Assembly: GCA_902386255.1 (NCBI GenBank) | Contig: CABMII010000161.1 | Span: 20,097-84,096 of the forward strand | DNA length: 64,000 nt | Origin: an uncultured archaeon | GTDB lineage: Archaea; Halobacteriota; Methanosarcinia; Methanosarcinales; Methanoperedenaceae | Direction: 5' to 3' | Translations under genes and position numbers: made by a program | The notes under the pieces: model-generated | What the model was told of the DNA's origin: nothing | Databases searched by the model: none | The model's input: only the letters and a program-made list of their open reading frames with translations | In this document: positions 23,452 to 31,906 of the stretch, piece after piece | Numbering within the stretch: the stretch's first letter is position 1 | Layout: each line of letters opens with the position of its first letter

Positions 23452-23924
23452 TATTTGTAACTGTCGGTCTAATGTTTGGGTTCGAAAATTTGATAAAAGA
23501 GATGGATAATATTGCTGGAGTGATAGAAGAAAAGGTTGTAATGCAAATCGGAAATACATCTTACGAGCCAAAATATGCTGAATATTTTAGGTTTGCTTCA
23601 AAAAAGGAAATCGATGTACTATATTATAATGCAAGAGTTGTGGTATGCCACGCTGGGGTTGGGTCGATACTCACTGCACTTGAGCACGACAAACCGGTTA
23701 TAGCAGTTCCAAGAAGGAAGAAATATGGAGAGAGTGTGGATGACCATCAACTTGAAATTGCTAAAGAACTGGAAAGGGAGGAGAAGATAACGGTAATTTA
23801 TGATGTTAGAGAGTTAGAAAGGGCCTTACTGAATGTGTCTGATAGCTTTGGTGCTAAGATTGAACCGGGTATAAGGTTAGCTAAAGCATTAAGAGAATAT
23901 TTAATTGATTTAAATAAGAACTAA
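23448..23924 (+). CDS. Alg13/PssE-like glycosyltransferase catalytic subunit
   Basis: The 158-residue catalytic half of a GT28-type transferase. It opens IFVTVGLMFGFENLIKEMD and has the UDP-sugar-binding region VVCHAGVGSILTALEHDKPVIAVPR (residues 65-89) and the VDDHQLEIA block. The start is TTG (23448) with GGGGGAAGG upstream. It works with the Alg14-like protein encoded immediately before it. The donor is probably UDP-GlcNAc or UDP-GlcA. Confidence 0.86.
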   Translation: MIFVTVGLMFGFENLIKEMDNIAGVIEEKVVMQIGNTSYEPKYAEYFRFASKKEIDVLYYNARVVVCHAGVGSILTALEHDKPVIAVPRRKKYGESVDDHQLEIAKELEREEKITVIYDVRELERALLNVSDSFGAKIEPGIRLAKALREYLIDLNKN

Positions 23925-23940
23925 GTAATTTATTGTAATC

Positions 23941-25077
23941 ATGCATATCTGCTATATAATATCCGCGCCTTATCCGCCAGAAGAAGGAATCGGGAATTAT
24001 GTGTATAATCTCTCGAAAAAGCTTATTGAAAAGGGGCATAAAGTCACTATTATAACCCGTGGTTCATGGAATAAAACACAAAGAGAAGTTATTGATGGAG
24101 TAGAAGTAATAAAAGTTCGATTTATCCCTCTATACCCGTTTTATATTCATCTGCATGGCATATTTGTAAATAAAATTTTCAGGTCGATAGAATCCCGGAT
24201 AGACATTGTGCATTTCCATTCACCTTTGCCACCTTTTGTAAAAACCTCATTACCGCTAATAACAACACTGCATACACCTATGCTGGTGGATTATCGTTAT
24301 GTCAAATTGACATCTTTTTATTCTATATTATCTAAAATTTCAGCAAGATTCGTCAGTTACTCATTAGAATTAAAACTGCTTCAAACTTCAGATAGAGTTA
24401 CGACGGTATCCGGGTCAATCGCTCAAGAATTAAAAAAATATTACATGGATACCAATAAAATATTTATAATAGGTAACGGTGTGGATGAAAAATTATTCGT
24501 CCCGGCACAAAACGATATTGAAAATAAAAACAAATACATTATGTATGCCGGACGTATAGACCGTGAAAAAGGCTTATTTGACCTGATAGAGTGTGCAAAG
24601 TCTATATGTAATCAAAGGCCGGATGTATTGTTTCTTCTGGCAGGGAGTGGCCCTGATTTCGATCCGCTGAAAAAGAAAGCCAAAAAATTGGGACTTCAGG
24701 ATAAGTTTATATTTTTAGGGCAGGTGGGAAGAGATCAACTGGTTCGATTGTACCAAAATTCTACTGTATTTGCATTTCCCTCTTATCACGAAGGTATACC
24801 TACGGTTCTTTTGGAAGCGATGGCATGCGGTTTGCCAATCATTGCCACTAACGTCAGGGGTAATCGGGATTTGATTATACCTGGAAAAAATGGAATTTTG
24901 GTGCCGCCCCGGTCACCGAAGGAAATAGCGGATGCAATCTTGAAGCTTCTGGATGATGATAATATGAGAAAAGAACTAGGAAAAAATGCAAGAAAGACAA
25001 TCGAAGAAAAATTTACATGGGATATTGTATACACTAAGATATTACACTGCTATGAATCGTTAAATAAAATTAAATAA
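23941..25077 (+). CDS. GT4-family glycosyltransferase
   Basis: A GT-B glycosyltransferase of 378 residues. The N-terminal acceptor domain contains PPEEGIGNYVYNLSKKL (residues 13-29). The C-terminal donor domain has GRIDREKGLFDLIE near 207, FLGQVGRDQLVRLY near 260, and the E-x7-E region HEGIPTVLLEAMACGLPIIA near 283. It is expected to transfer a hexose from a nucleotide sugar to a growing lipid-linked glycan. It is spaced 16 bases from the Alg13-like gene and 6 bases from the membrane protein that follows. Confidence 0.88.
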   Translation: MHICYIISAPYPPEEGIGNYVYNLSKKLIEKGHKVTIITRGSWNKTQREVIDGVEVIKVRFIPLYPFYIHLHGIFVNKIFRSIESRIDIVHFHSPLPPFVKTSLPLITTLHTPMLVDYRYVKLTSFYSILSKISARFVSYSLELKLLQTSDRVTTVSGSIAQELKKYYMDTNKIFIIGNGVDEKLFVPAQNDIENKNKYIMYAGRIDREKGLFDLIECAKSICNQRPDVLFLLAGSGPDFDPLKKKAKKLGLQDKFIFLGQVGRDQLVRLYQNSTVFAFPSYHEGIPTVLLEAMACGLPIIATNVRGNRDLIIPGKNGILVPPRSPKEIADAILKLLDDDNMRKELGKNARKTIEEKFTWDIVYTKILHCYESLNKIK

Positions 25078-25083
25078 TTAATT

Positions 25084-26886
25084 ATGAGATATAATCGATT
25101 TTCACAGGAACAACAATTAAAAATATTATTGATTATCTTAATAGTTTTATTTTTATCAAATATAATATTAATCTCAAGAAACAGGGTTACCGGCTACGAA
25201 GAGTCTATTTATTCTAATATCCCGGCGATTGTATGGGTATTTTTATTTTTTAGCATAATCTGCGGGATAAGTCTGATAACCGGCTTTACCGGAATGGATA
25301 ACTATCGGTTAGCTGGTCTCGTCATTATATTTTCAAATAACATGCTGGTCTTAATGCTGCCGGTTTTAAAGGGCTATGTTTTTTTTGGCAGAGGCGATCC
25401 ATTGACACATATCGGCATGGTTAAGGATATACTATCTTATGGGGTTTTTGAGAAAGATAATTTTTATCCGATAACGCATGTGTTATTCTCTGAAGTTGTA
25501 CTTATTGCTAATATTCTTCCAATGGCCTTATTTGAATATATGCCTGCATTTTTTAATATATTATTTATGTTGAATATGTATTTTTTCGCCAAAACAGTTT
25601 TTATAAAAAGAGAGCATATCATGATAGCAACAGCTACGGGAGGTATTCTTTTATTAGGCAGTTTTCATGCCCAAATAATCCCGAACGCGATAGCTAATTT
25701 TTTTTATCCTTTATTCATAGCAATATTTTTTTTGAGAAACTCAAAAAAATCTTCCACGTATAGTTTTTTACTCTTGATATTAATCGTATTGCTCTCATTT
25801 TTACATCCGCTAACTACAGTTGCTTTGATTTTTACTATTGTAATGTTCAAATTATCACTCTTTGTAATGGAACGATTAAATCCAGACCAAAAAGAAATAT
25901 TCGGAGAACTTCGCCAGAGGGCGACAATTCCTTTGTTACTCGCTATAATAATTTTTGTAACCTGGATAACCGCTTTCGCGATATGGGGAATGACTGTTAG
26001 AAGCATATTTAAATGGCTCTGGGGAGAGGTTACAACTACTCCGATAAATGCTATGGTAAGCGATCTCATTAAAATAGATATAGGAGGAATTGATTTTCTT
26101 GAATTGTATCTTAAATTGTACGGACATTTATTGATATTAATAATTTTCTCTATAATTGCATCTTTGATGATTATTAAAAAAACCATACATAGAAAATACG
26201 AATATCAACATCTTTTTTCTCTGGTTATTATTTTTATTGGTTTCATTCTTTTTTTGCTTTGGCTTCTGATAGTTCCTATGGGATTTGGGGCTCTGCGTAT
26301 ACTGGCATACCTGGCTATTATTGTCACAATATTGGGAAGTTTCGGTATGTATGAACTAATAAAAATTAATACGAAAAAATATATGGCATCCCTGATAATC
26401 TTAATCATATTTACAGTTTGTTTTGGCATCGGTTTATTTAATGTGTTTGACTCCCCTTACATTTTTAAACCCAATGCACAAATTACACAAGCGGAAATAG
26501 ATGGGTATAAATGGACTTTTGATAATAAAAATCCCGGGATTGCCGTAAGTGCTTTTATGTCCGAACAACCGTACCGTTTTGTTGATGCCTTATGGGGTAT
26601 AAAAGCAAGGGTTGAGAGGGGCGATGTAAGAGCCTATGGAATTGGACCCGAAGGCATAATTCCCGACCATTTTAACTATACCAACTACACTACGTTAGGT
26701 AGTTCTTATTCTCGTGATAAATATATTCTGATTTCTGAATACGACAGGCATTTATATACCGGGGTATGGAAGGTTATAGGGAGATACAATAATTCTGATT
26801 TTGAGAAAATAGTGTCTGATCCATCAATGCAGAAAATATATTCAAATGGCGGATTTGATACATGGATAGTAAAATCCCTGCATTAG
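25084..26886 (+). CDS. Large multi-span membrane protein, GT-C-like
   Basis: A 600-residue protein with about a dozen hydrophobic segments and a short soluble C-terminal domain (from about residue 465). The first long loop carries GRGDPLTHIGMVKDIL near residue 100, resembling the acidic catalytic loop of GT-C enzymes such as oligosaccharyltransferases and O-mannosyltransferases. It shows no WWDYG motif, so it is not an AglB-type oligosaccharyltransferase. It may use a polyprenyl-phosphate sugar made by the GT2 enzyme at 15247. Function inferred from fold and neighbours. Confidence 0.65.
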   Translation: MRYNRFSQEQQLKILLIILIVLFLSNIILISRNRVTGYEESIYSNIPAIVWVFLFFSIICGISLITGFTGMDNYRLAGLVIIFSNNMLVLMLPVLKGYVFFGRGDPLTHIGMVKDILSYGVFEKDNFYPITHVLFSEVVLIANILPMALFEYMPAFFNILFMLNMYFFAKTVFIKREHIMIATATGGILLLGSFHAQIIPNAIANFFYPLFIAIFFLRNSKKSSTYSFLLLILIVLLSFLHPLTTVALIFTIVMFKLSLFVMERLNPDQKEIFGELRQRATIPLLLAIIIFVTWITAFAIWGMTVRSIFKWLWGEVTTTPINAMVSDLIKIDIGGIDFLELYLKLYGHLLILIIFSIIASLMIIKKTIHRKYEYQHLFSLVIIFIGFILFLLWLLIVPMGFGALRILAYLAIIVTILGSFGMYELIKINTKKYMASLIILIIFTVCFGIGLFNVFDSPYIFKPNAQITQAEIDGYKWTFDNKNPGIAVSAFMSEQPYRFVDALWGIKARVERGDVRAYGIGPEGIIPDHFNYTNYTTLGSSYSRDKYILISEYDRHLYTGVWKVIGRYNNSDFEKIVSDPSMQKIYSNGGFDTWIVKSLH

Positions 26887-26890
26887 GTTC

Positions 26891-28162
26891 TTATTTTAAA
26901 ATCTTAAATACTTCTGTACTGAGCTCATTCAATCCAGTAGCCCTATCAAATTCTGTCAAATTATTTTTGTAATATGCAGAAACGTTTTGAGAATATCTTG
27001 TATAGTTTTCAAGAATATTTAAAAGGGCATTTTTTAAACTATCACTTCTCTCAACCGCATCCCAATTTAGAGAAATGCCGAGATTGTTTTCAGTTATAAT
27101 ATGGGAAATTATTGCACTGTCGTTTGCTATCATTAATATAGGTCTTTCGCATGCAATATATTCATAAATTTTGACACTGAATGCATATTTTGCCTGGGTT
27201 TGGGTATCATTTTTGATTTGCGAAAAAACGGCCACATCGCTTGCAAGCAATAATTCCAATACTTCCGGGTGAGTTTTTCTTCCAAGCAGGTGTATATTTT
27301 CCTTTATTCCTTTTTCTTCAGCCAACATGGCTATTTTTTCTTTCTGAATTCCATCGCCAAGAATAATGTATCTGATATCCAATCCACTTAAAATCAGTTT
27401 CTGCATAGCATCCAACACGATTTCGGGACTATAATAAGGAGTGCTTAAATCTCCGGTGTATATCAGAAATTTCGTAGAATTGTTAAATTTTATATTGAAT
27501 TTTCTTAAGACAGAGTCCCTATCAAATGTAGACTTGACCGTTAATAGCTCTTGAATATTGATTCCATTAGGGACTATGATAACCGGCAATTTTTGCGATT
27601 TGACCTTCAATGCTTCATGTACACAACTAATTAATGCTGCGTGCTTGCATGATAAAATGAAAATAAAGGTTAAAAAATAATTCCATAATTTAAATGGATA
27701 TTTTACAAAAAAAGGCTGTGTATTAAGAAACTCGTTCATGGATGCACTCCAGTTATCACGGATATCGACCAGATGCTTAGATTTTTTAATCTTTGAATAA
27801 ACATAGCCTGAAATTACCGGATGTGGCGGTGGCGCTGTGGAAAATATTAAATCAGGATGGTAGTCTTTTATCTTCAATAGGGCAATCATCCATTCTAACA
27901 AAGTAAAAGGATTAATAAATTGGAGTTTATGGAAACTATAAGGGAATATAGGTTTAAAACGAAGAATCTCGATATTTTTTGAAATTTTAATCCAGTGATT
28001 GACAGAAGATGCATCTTTTACTTGCGGATTAAATACCAAGATTTTTAAATTGTATATTTGTCCATATTCAGAAAATTTTTTAACAATTTCGGACACTCTG
28101 ATAGAAGCAGCACCAGTATCAGGCGGATAAGTAGGTGTGAGTACCAGCATTTTGATTTGCAT
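26891..28162 (-). CDS. GT4-family glycosyltransferase, second copy
   Basis: A GT-B enzyme of 423 residues resembling WcaI/WbuB-type transferases. The N-terminal half has TPTYPPDTGAASIRVSEIVKKF (residues 9 onward) and the donor domain has YTGDLSTPYYSPEIVLDAM near 232. The motif GRKTHPEVLELLLASDVAVF near 290 and the Glu-containing VKIYEYIACERPIL segment near 328 are conserved. It converges on the membrane-protein gene with a 4-base gap and is transcribed alone. It is richer in AT than the wbp genes. Confidence 0.85.
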   Translation of the reverse strand: MQIKMLVLTPTYPPDTGAASIRVSEIVKKFSEYGQIYNLKILVFNPQVKDASSVNHWIKISKNIEILRFKPIFPYSFHKLQFINPFTLLEWMIALLKIKDYHPDLIFSTAPPPHPVISGYVYSKIKKSKHLVDIRDNWSASMNEFLNTQPFFVKYPFKLWNYFLTFIFILSCKHAALISCVHEALKVKSQKLPVIIVPNGINIQELLTVKSTFDRDSVLRKFNIKFNNSTKFLIYTGDLSTPYYSPEIVLDAMQKLILSGLDIRYIILGDGIQKEKIAMLAEEKGIKENIHLLGRKTHPEVLELLLASDVAVFSQIKNDTQTQAKYAFSVKIYEYIACERPILMIANDSAIISHIITENNLGISLNWDAVERSDSLKNALLNILENYTRYSQNVSAYYKNNLTEFDRATGLNELSTEVFKILK

Positions 28163-28375
28163 ATTTGTTATTCATGTTGCTAATTAAACATTAAGCTTTA
28201 GGTATGATGGAGTGATGTATAGTATCAAAAAAATTTCGCATCAATTTTTTTCCTGAATTTTATGATCAGGGCATAAAATTTACGTCGCGAAAGCAATCAT
28301 AAGAATGGATAAATTAGAAAAAAGCGAAGTAGAGAAATGACATTGAAATGGTGAGTATAGAAAAACAAGTAATAT

Positions 28376-28398
28376 AACATATGTTTATAACATATGTT
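28376..28398. repeat. Tandem 10-base palindromes
   Basis: AACATATGTT occurs twice, at 28376-28385 and 28389-28398, 13 bases apart centre to centre. The spacing puts the two dyads on roughly one face of the helix plus a small offset, as in a dimer operator. The same core (ACATATGT) is part of the palindrome beside promoter copy F. Confidence 0.45.
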
Positions 28399-28420
28399 TC
28401 TAGTACTTATGTTTTTATAA

Positions 28421-28451
28421 TTCAACAGGCGCATTCACCAAGGATTGAAAC
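28421..28451 (+). other. Solitary CRISPR-repeat-like sequence
   Basis: A single stretch starting TTCAACAGGCGCATT and ending in AAGGATTGAAAC, the typical 3' end of many archaeal CRISPR repeats. No second copy and no cas gene occurs in the window. Confidence 0.25.
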
Positions 28452-28514
28452 TTAGGGAAAGTAGTATTATTCTCATGAGGAATATAAAATGAATAAAACA
28501 GTAGGGATATAACA

Positions 28515-29273
28515 GTGTTTTTAGTATTTGTCCTCATAGGCACAGGATTAGCAGAACAGAATTTAGTGTTAAACCCAAGTGTAGGGAAAGGAAATGGAAC
28601 TGAACCTAAAGTCTTGAGATTCTTAAAAACAGGCTTTAAAGTCACCAATAACTTTTTAAATGTAAAAAAAAAATACGATAGATATCTTTTAAGAAAGCGT
28701 GTAAAAATTAGAAATTTCTCAATCATATCAAATAATTGTTGGGGTGGTAGCGTTTATCAGGATTTAGGATTAAAATATACAACTCCCACAATTGGTTTAT
28801 TTTTTTATGCTCCATGTTACATTAAAATGTTAAAGAATCTAGATTTTTTTTTAAAATCAGAAATTAGGTTTATTAGCAAATCTAAATATGAAGACGCCAA
28901 CACAAGAAGAGAAAATGGGAAAAAATATCCGATAGGTTTATTGGGAGAAGAAATTGAAATACATTTCGTACATTATGCAACCCCTCAAGAAGCAAAAGAA
29001 AAATGGAATAGAAGATTGCAGCGCTTGAATATGGAAAATCTTTTCATTTCATTTTCAGATAGGGATTTATGCGAACCTGAACATATAAAAGAATTCGATA
29101 ATTTACCATTTAAACACAAAGTTTGTTTTACAGCAAAAGAGTATCCAAATTACAAATCTGTTGTGTGGTTAAAAGGATATAAAAATGAACCTTATATAGG
29201 CGATATTGTTTGGAATCCAGAAGAGTATAAGAAATATTTTGATGTTGCCAATTGGCTTAATGATACCTCATAA
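28515..29273 (+). CDS. DUF1919 (exopolysaccharide-associated) protein
   Basis: The region from residue 65 on matches the DUF1919 family: SIISNNCWGGSVYQDLGLKY, then GLFFYAPCYIKML, an HFVHYATPQEAKEKWNRRL helix near 155, and FSDRDLCEPEHIKEFDNLP. Such proteins occur in capsule and glycan loci and are probable transferases. The start is uncertain: I use GTG at 28515 since no ATG exists before the domain, but the first 50 residues are unlike the family. The gene is very AT-rich, suggesting recent acquisition. Confidence 0.7.
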   Translation: MFLVFVLIGTGLAEQNLVLNPSVGKGNGTEPKVLRFLKTGFKVTNNFLNVKKKYDRYLLRKRVKIRNFSIISNNCWGGSVYQDLGLKYTTPTIGLFFYAPCYIKMLKNLDFFLKSEIRFISKSKYEDANTRRENGKKYPIGLLGEEIEIHFVHYATPQEAKEKWNRRLQRLNMENLFISFSDRDLCEPEHIKEFDNLPFKHKVCFTAKEYPNYKSVVWLKGYKNEPYIGDIVWNPEEYKKYFDVANWLNDTS

Positions 29274-29463
29274 GATTTTTTGAGTGGAACTCCTAAAAGT
29301 GTACAATCACTTAAGAAACTTTCCTATTTAAACCCACTTTTTAAATTCTTCAGGGGTGGATGTATGAACCCATTTTTTAGGTATATACCACATAATCTTG
29401 TATCATCAAATAACTTCCGATGCATCTTTATATTCGCTCATCAATTGATGCGTGGGTCGAAAT

Positions 29464-30177
29464 ATGGCAGAAGCAGATGATAAAATAAAAGAAGACAGGG
29501 AGAAGCCTTCAAACATGAAAAATATAATTATCGTTGCTGTTTTTATTATCATTGGCATAATCGCATACCTGATTGCCAGACCGCCAATTCTGTCCGTAGC
29601 CCCGGACCCGCCCTCCTTTAATTTCGATATCAGCAGCGCAGGAGCCAGATATCAGGATTTCTACATATTCAATACTGGCGGCGGGACATTGTCCTGGAGT
29701 GTAAGAGCTGACCAGCCGTGGTGGATAAAAGTTTACCCGGAAAGTGGAACCGGTTCCAGTACTATTACCATAAATGTCAATACCGTTAACCTCGCTCCCG
29801 GAAAATATACAGGAACTATTACCGTAACCTCAAATGGCGGGGTAAAGACAGGCAGCGTAAATCTGAATTTAGCATCGGCACCACCCCGAACTGTTGATGG
29901 AACATCAGGAGCGAGAATAACCCTAGCTGTCGGCGAGACCTGGAATATCGGTGACGGTTGGACGGTACAGGCTAATGCGATAGATTCTAAGGCTACACCA
30001 AAGCAAATATGGATAACTCTTTCCAGAAATGGAATTAAATTAGATGATAGAGTTCTGGTTGAGGGTGAAACCTACAATTACAACAATATTTTCAGCGTAA
30101 AGATATCCTCCATTTATGCCGGAGCCGTCAGTGATATGGCAACCCTTACGAATGTGGCTTATCAGAAGGGTCAATAG
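29464..30177 (+). CDS. Anchored surface protein: BACON-like plus S-layer duplication domain
   Basis: A 237-residue protein with one N-terminal membrane span (about 18-38) and an extracellular part. Residues about 40-140 resemble a BACON/Ig-like domain (FNTGGGTLSWSV, GKYTGTITVTSNGG). Residues 150-237 resemble the domain duplicated in methanosarcinal S-layer proteins (ITLAVGETWNIGDGWTVQA, then ITLSRNGIKLDDRVLVEGET). I start at the ATG at 29464 with GTGGG upstream. It may tether to or modulate the surface layer, near the glycan genes. Confidence 0.68.
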   Translation: MAEADDKIKEDREKPSNMKNIIIVAVFIIIGIIAYLIARPPILSVAPDPPSFNFDISSAGARYQDFYIFNTGGGTLSWSVRADQPWWIKVYPESGTGSSTITINVNTVNLAPGKYTGTITVTSNGGVKTGSVNLNLASAPPRTVDGTSGARITLAVGETWNIGDGWTVQANAIDSKATPKQIWITLSRNGIKLDDRVLVEGETYNYNNIFSVKISSIYAGAVSDMATLTNVAYQKGQ

Positions 30178-30198
30178 AATTTGTTGAGCTTCTGCGGT

Positions 30199-30236
30199 GA
30201 AAATCCTGCACCGCAAAGCACGCCAAGAACGCAAAG
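30199..30236. repeat. Dispersed non-coding repeat (CGCAAAG type)
   Basis: CACCGCAAAGCACGCC and AAGAACGCAAAG form a short repeat whose reverse complement, slightly varied, recurs at 58222-58256. Both copies are in intergenic DNA. Confidence 0.4.
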
Positions 30237-30289
30237 TTACTTTAAGCGAAATTTAACACCGAAAGATTTTACACCAACACCTTAACAAA

Positions 30290-30300
30290 AGGCTTAAATG
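30290..30300 (+). promoter_or_regulatory. TATA box of tRNA-Asp
   Basis: GGCTTAAATG is centred about 35 bases before the mature tRNA 5' end, a normal distance for archaeal tRNA genes. Confidence 0.45.
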
Positions 30301-30330
30301 CAACAAAACCCTTTATGCGAATCCCCAAAA

Positions 30331-30403
30331 GTCCGGATAGTGTAGCGGCCTATCATGGAGGCCTGTCGAGTCTCCGACCCGGGTTCAAATCCCGGTCCGG
30401 ACG
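30331..30403 (+). tRNA. tRNA-Asp (GTC)
   Basis: A complete 73-base cloverleaf. The acceptor stem GTCCGGA pairs with TCCGGAC, the discriminator is G, and the T-arm CCGGG-TTCAAAT-CCCGG is perfect. The anticodon arm GAGGC-CTGTCGA-GTCTC has one G-T pair and gives anticodon GTC. No intron and no encoded CCA. A T-rich stretch (TTTTTTATTTTTT) follows directly and probably ends transcription. Confidence 0.93.
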
Positions 30404-30520
30404 TTTTTTATTTTTTAACTTAGGAAGTAAACACACATCTCTATCTCGCTGTTGAAATTCAATTAGCAAAATTGATGTTCTTGATTTCTTCTGGGTAAAT
30501 GAATCCATAAAAATAATCGA

Positions 30521-30585
30521 CCACAGAGCACACAGAGAGCACAGAGTTTTGCCGCTTTTCTCTGCGTCCTCTGTGCTCTCTGTGG
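30521..30585. repeat. Strong intergenic inverted repeat (CACAGAG type)
   Basis: A 16-base perfect inverted repeat, CACAGAGAGCACAGAG at 30531-30546 against 30569-30584, sits beside an extra CCACAGAG unit, so the left arm is itself a direct repeat. It lies between tRNA-Asp and hemL. It looks like a dispersed palindrome of the chromosome. Confidence 0.6.
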
Positions 30586-30604
30586 TTTTTAAGGTGAAAA
30601 TCAC

Positions 30605-30614
30605 AAATTATATT
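30605..30614 (+). promoter_or_regulatory. TATA box of the hem operon
   Basis: AATTATATTA is centred 31 bases before the hemL ATG. The predicted start, about 30636, makes the message nearly leaderless. No ribosome-binding site precedes this ATG, which fits. Confidence 0.45.
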
Positions 30615-30640
30615 ACTTCATCCCCTAATTTCAGTAATCC

Positions 30641-31906
30641 ATGAACACCGAGAAATCAAGAAAATTATTCGAGGAAGCAAAAAAAGTCCTCCCCGGAGGC
30701 GTGAGCAGCCCGGTCAGGGCAATCAAGCCATATCCATTTTACACCAAACGCGCAAACGGCTCAAAAATAACAGATATCGACGGGAACGAGTACATCGATT
30801 ACGTCATGGGCTACGGCCCGCTGCTTCTCGGTCATAACTATCCCGCTATCAAAGAGGCTGTAATAAAACAGCTCCAAGATGGCTGGCTTTACGGCACGCC
30901 AACCGAACTTGAGGTAACGCTTGCTAAAGAGATAATCAAACTGTATCCGAGCATAGGTATGGTTCGTTTTGTTTCAACCGGGACAGAAGCCACAATGGGG
31001 GCGCTGCGGGCTGCAAGAGGATTCACGGAAAAGAACAAGTTCATCAAAATCGAAGGCGGGTTCCACGGCGCCCATGAAGCCGCGCTTGTAAAAGCAGGTT
31101 CGGGCGCAACCACACTCGGCACGCCTGATTCTGCAGGCGTCCCGAAAGATTTCACGAAAAACACGCTCCAGGTGCCATATAATGATATCGAGGCAATGGC
31201 GGCTGCAATAGAAGCGTATAAAGACGATGTGGCTGCGGTTATCATCGAACCTGTGCTTGGCAATATCGGGCCAATACTTCCCAAAGAAGGCTACTTAAAA
31301 GAAGTCCGCGCCGTGACGCGTGAGAATGATGTGGTGCTGATTTTCGATGAGGTAATCACGGGCTTCCGCCTTGCCATGGGCGGCGCGCAGGAATATTATG
31401 GCGTAACTCCGGACATGACCACGCTTGGGAAAATACTCGGCGGCGGCTTTCACATCGGCGTGATAGGAGGAAAGCGCGAAATAATGGAAAATATCTCACC
31501 GGCCGGACCGGTCTATCAGGCCGGAACCTTCAACGGCAGCCCTGTATCCATGACCGCCGGGCTTGCGGTAATCAAAACCCTGCGGAATGAAAAAGTGCAC
31601 GAGAAAGTGAACAAAGCCGGTGATTCCATGCGTGCCGGTTTATCTGATGTAATAAGCGACCTCGGTCTTGATTACAGCGTAAGCGGCGTCGGGAGCATGT
31701 TCAAGGTGTTCTTTGGCGACATGCCATACAATTACCAGGATGCATTAAAATGCGATAAAGAAAAGTTCAATGTATTTTTTAAGAAAATGCTTGCAGACGG
31801 CATTTTCCTGCCACCATCCCAGTATGAGACCAACTTCTTATCGCTTGCCCATTCACAGGACGATATAGATAAGACAATTGAGGCTTATCGAAGGAATTTG
31901 AAATGA
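30641..31906 (+). CDS. hemL: Glutamate-1-semialdehyde 2,1-aminomutase
   Basis: This PLP enzyme makes 5-aminolevulinate in the C5 pathway. The 421 residues are of normal length. The PLP lysine is K264 in TLGKILGGG, Asp236 in [10 protein letters not shown] contacts the pyridine nitrogen, and [15 protein letters not shown] (112-126) is the phosphate-binding block. It is the first gene of hemL-hemC-cobA-hemD; its TGA overlaps the hemC ATG (ATGA). The operon gives the first steps to sirohaem, cobalamin and F430 or haem. Confidence 0.96.
   Translation: MNTEKSRKLFEEAKKVLPGGVSSPVRAIKPYPFYTKRANGSKITDIDGNEYIDYVMGYGPLLLGHNYPAIKEAVIKQLQDGWLYGTPTELEVTLAKEIIKLYPSIGMVRFVSTGTEATMGALRAARGFTEKNKFIKIEGGFHGAHEAALVKAGSGATTLGTPDSAGVPKDFTKNTLQVPYNDIEAMAAAIEAYKDDVAAVIIEPVLGNIGPILPKEGYLKEVRAVTRENDVVLIFDEVITGFRLAMGGAQEYYGVTPDMTTLGKILGGGFHIGVIGGKREIMENISPAGPVYQAGTFNGSPVSMTAGLAVIKTLRNEKVHEKVNKAGDSMRAGLSDVISDLGLDYSVSGVGSMFKVFFGDMPYNYQDALKCDKEKFNVFFKKMLADGIFLPPSQYETNFLSLAHSQDDIDKTIEAYRRNLK

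Larger units (their letters stand above)
28163..28514. other. Intergenic stretch with palindromes and a repeat-like motif
   Basis: About 350 AT-rich bases between a minus-strand GT4 gene and a plus-strand DUF1919 gene. It contains two AACATATGTT palindromes (28376-28398) and a CRISPR-repeat-like motif (28421-28451). No gene longer than a few codons is visible. Confidence 0.6.

Noticed and set aside
25084..26886. AglB oligosaccharyltransferase
   Set aside because: No WWDYG or DK motif in the C-terminal domain; only a general GT-C-like layout.
28421..28451. CRISPR array
   Set aside because: Only one repeat-like unit is present and there is no spacer pattern or cas gene; kept only as a low-confidence motif.
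29280..29480. 66-codon frame between DUF1919 and the S-layer-domain gene
   Set aside because: No ribosome-binding site, low-complexity composition, and it overlaps the supported start of the following gene.
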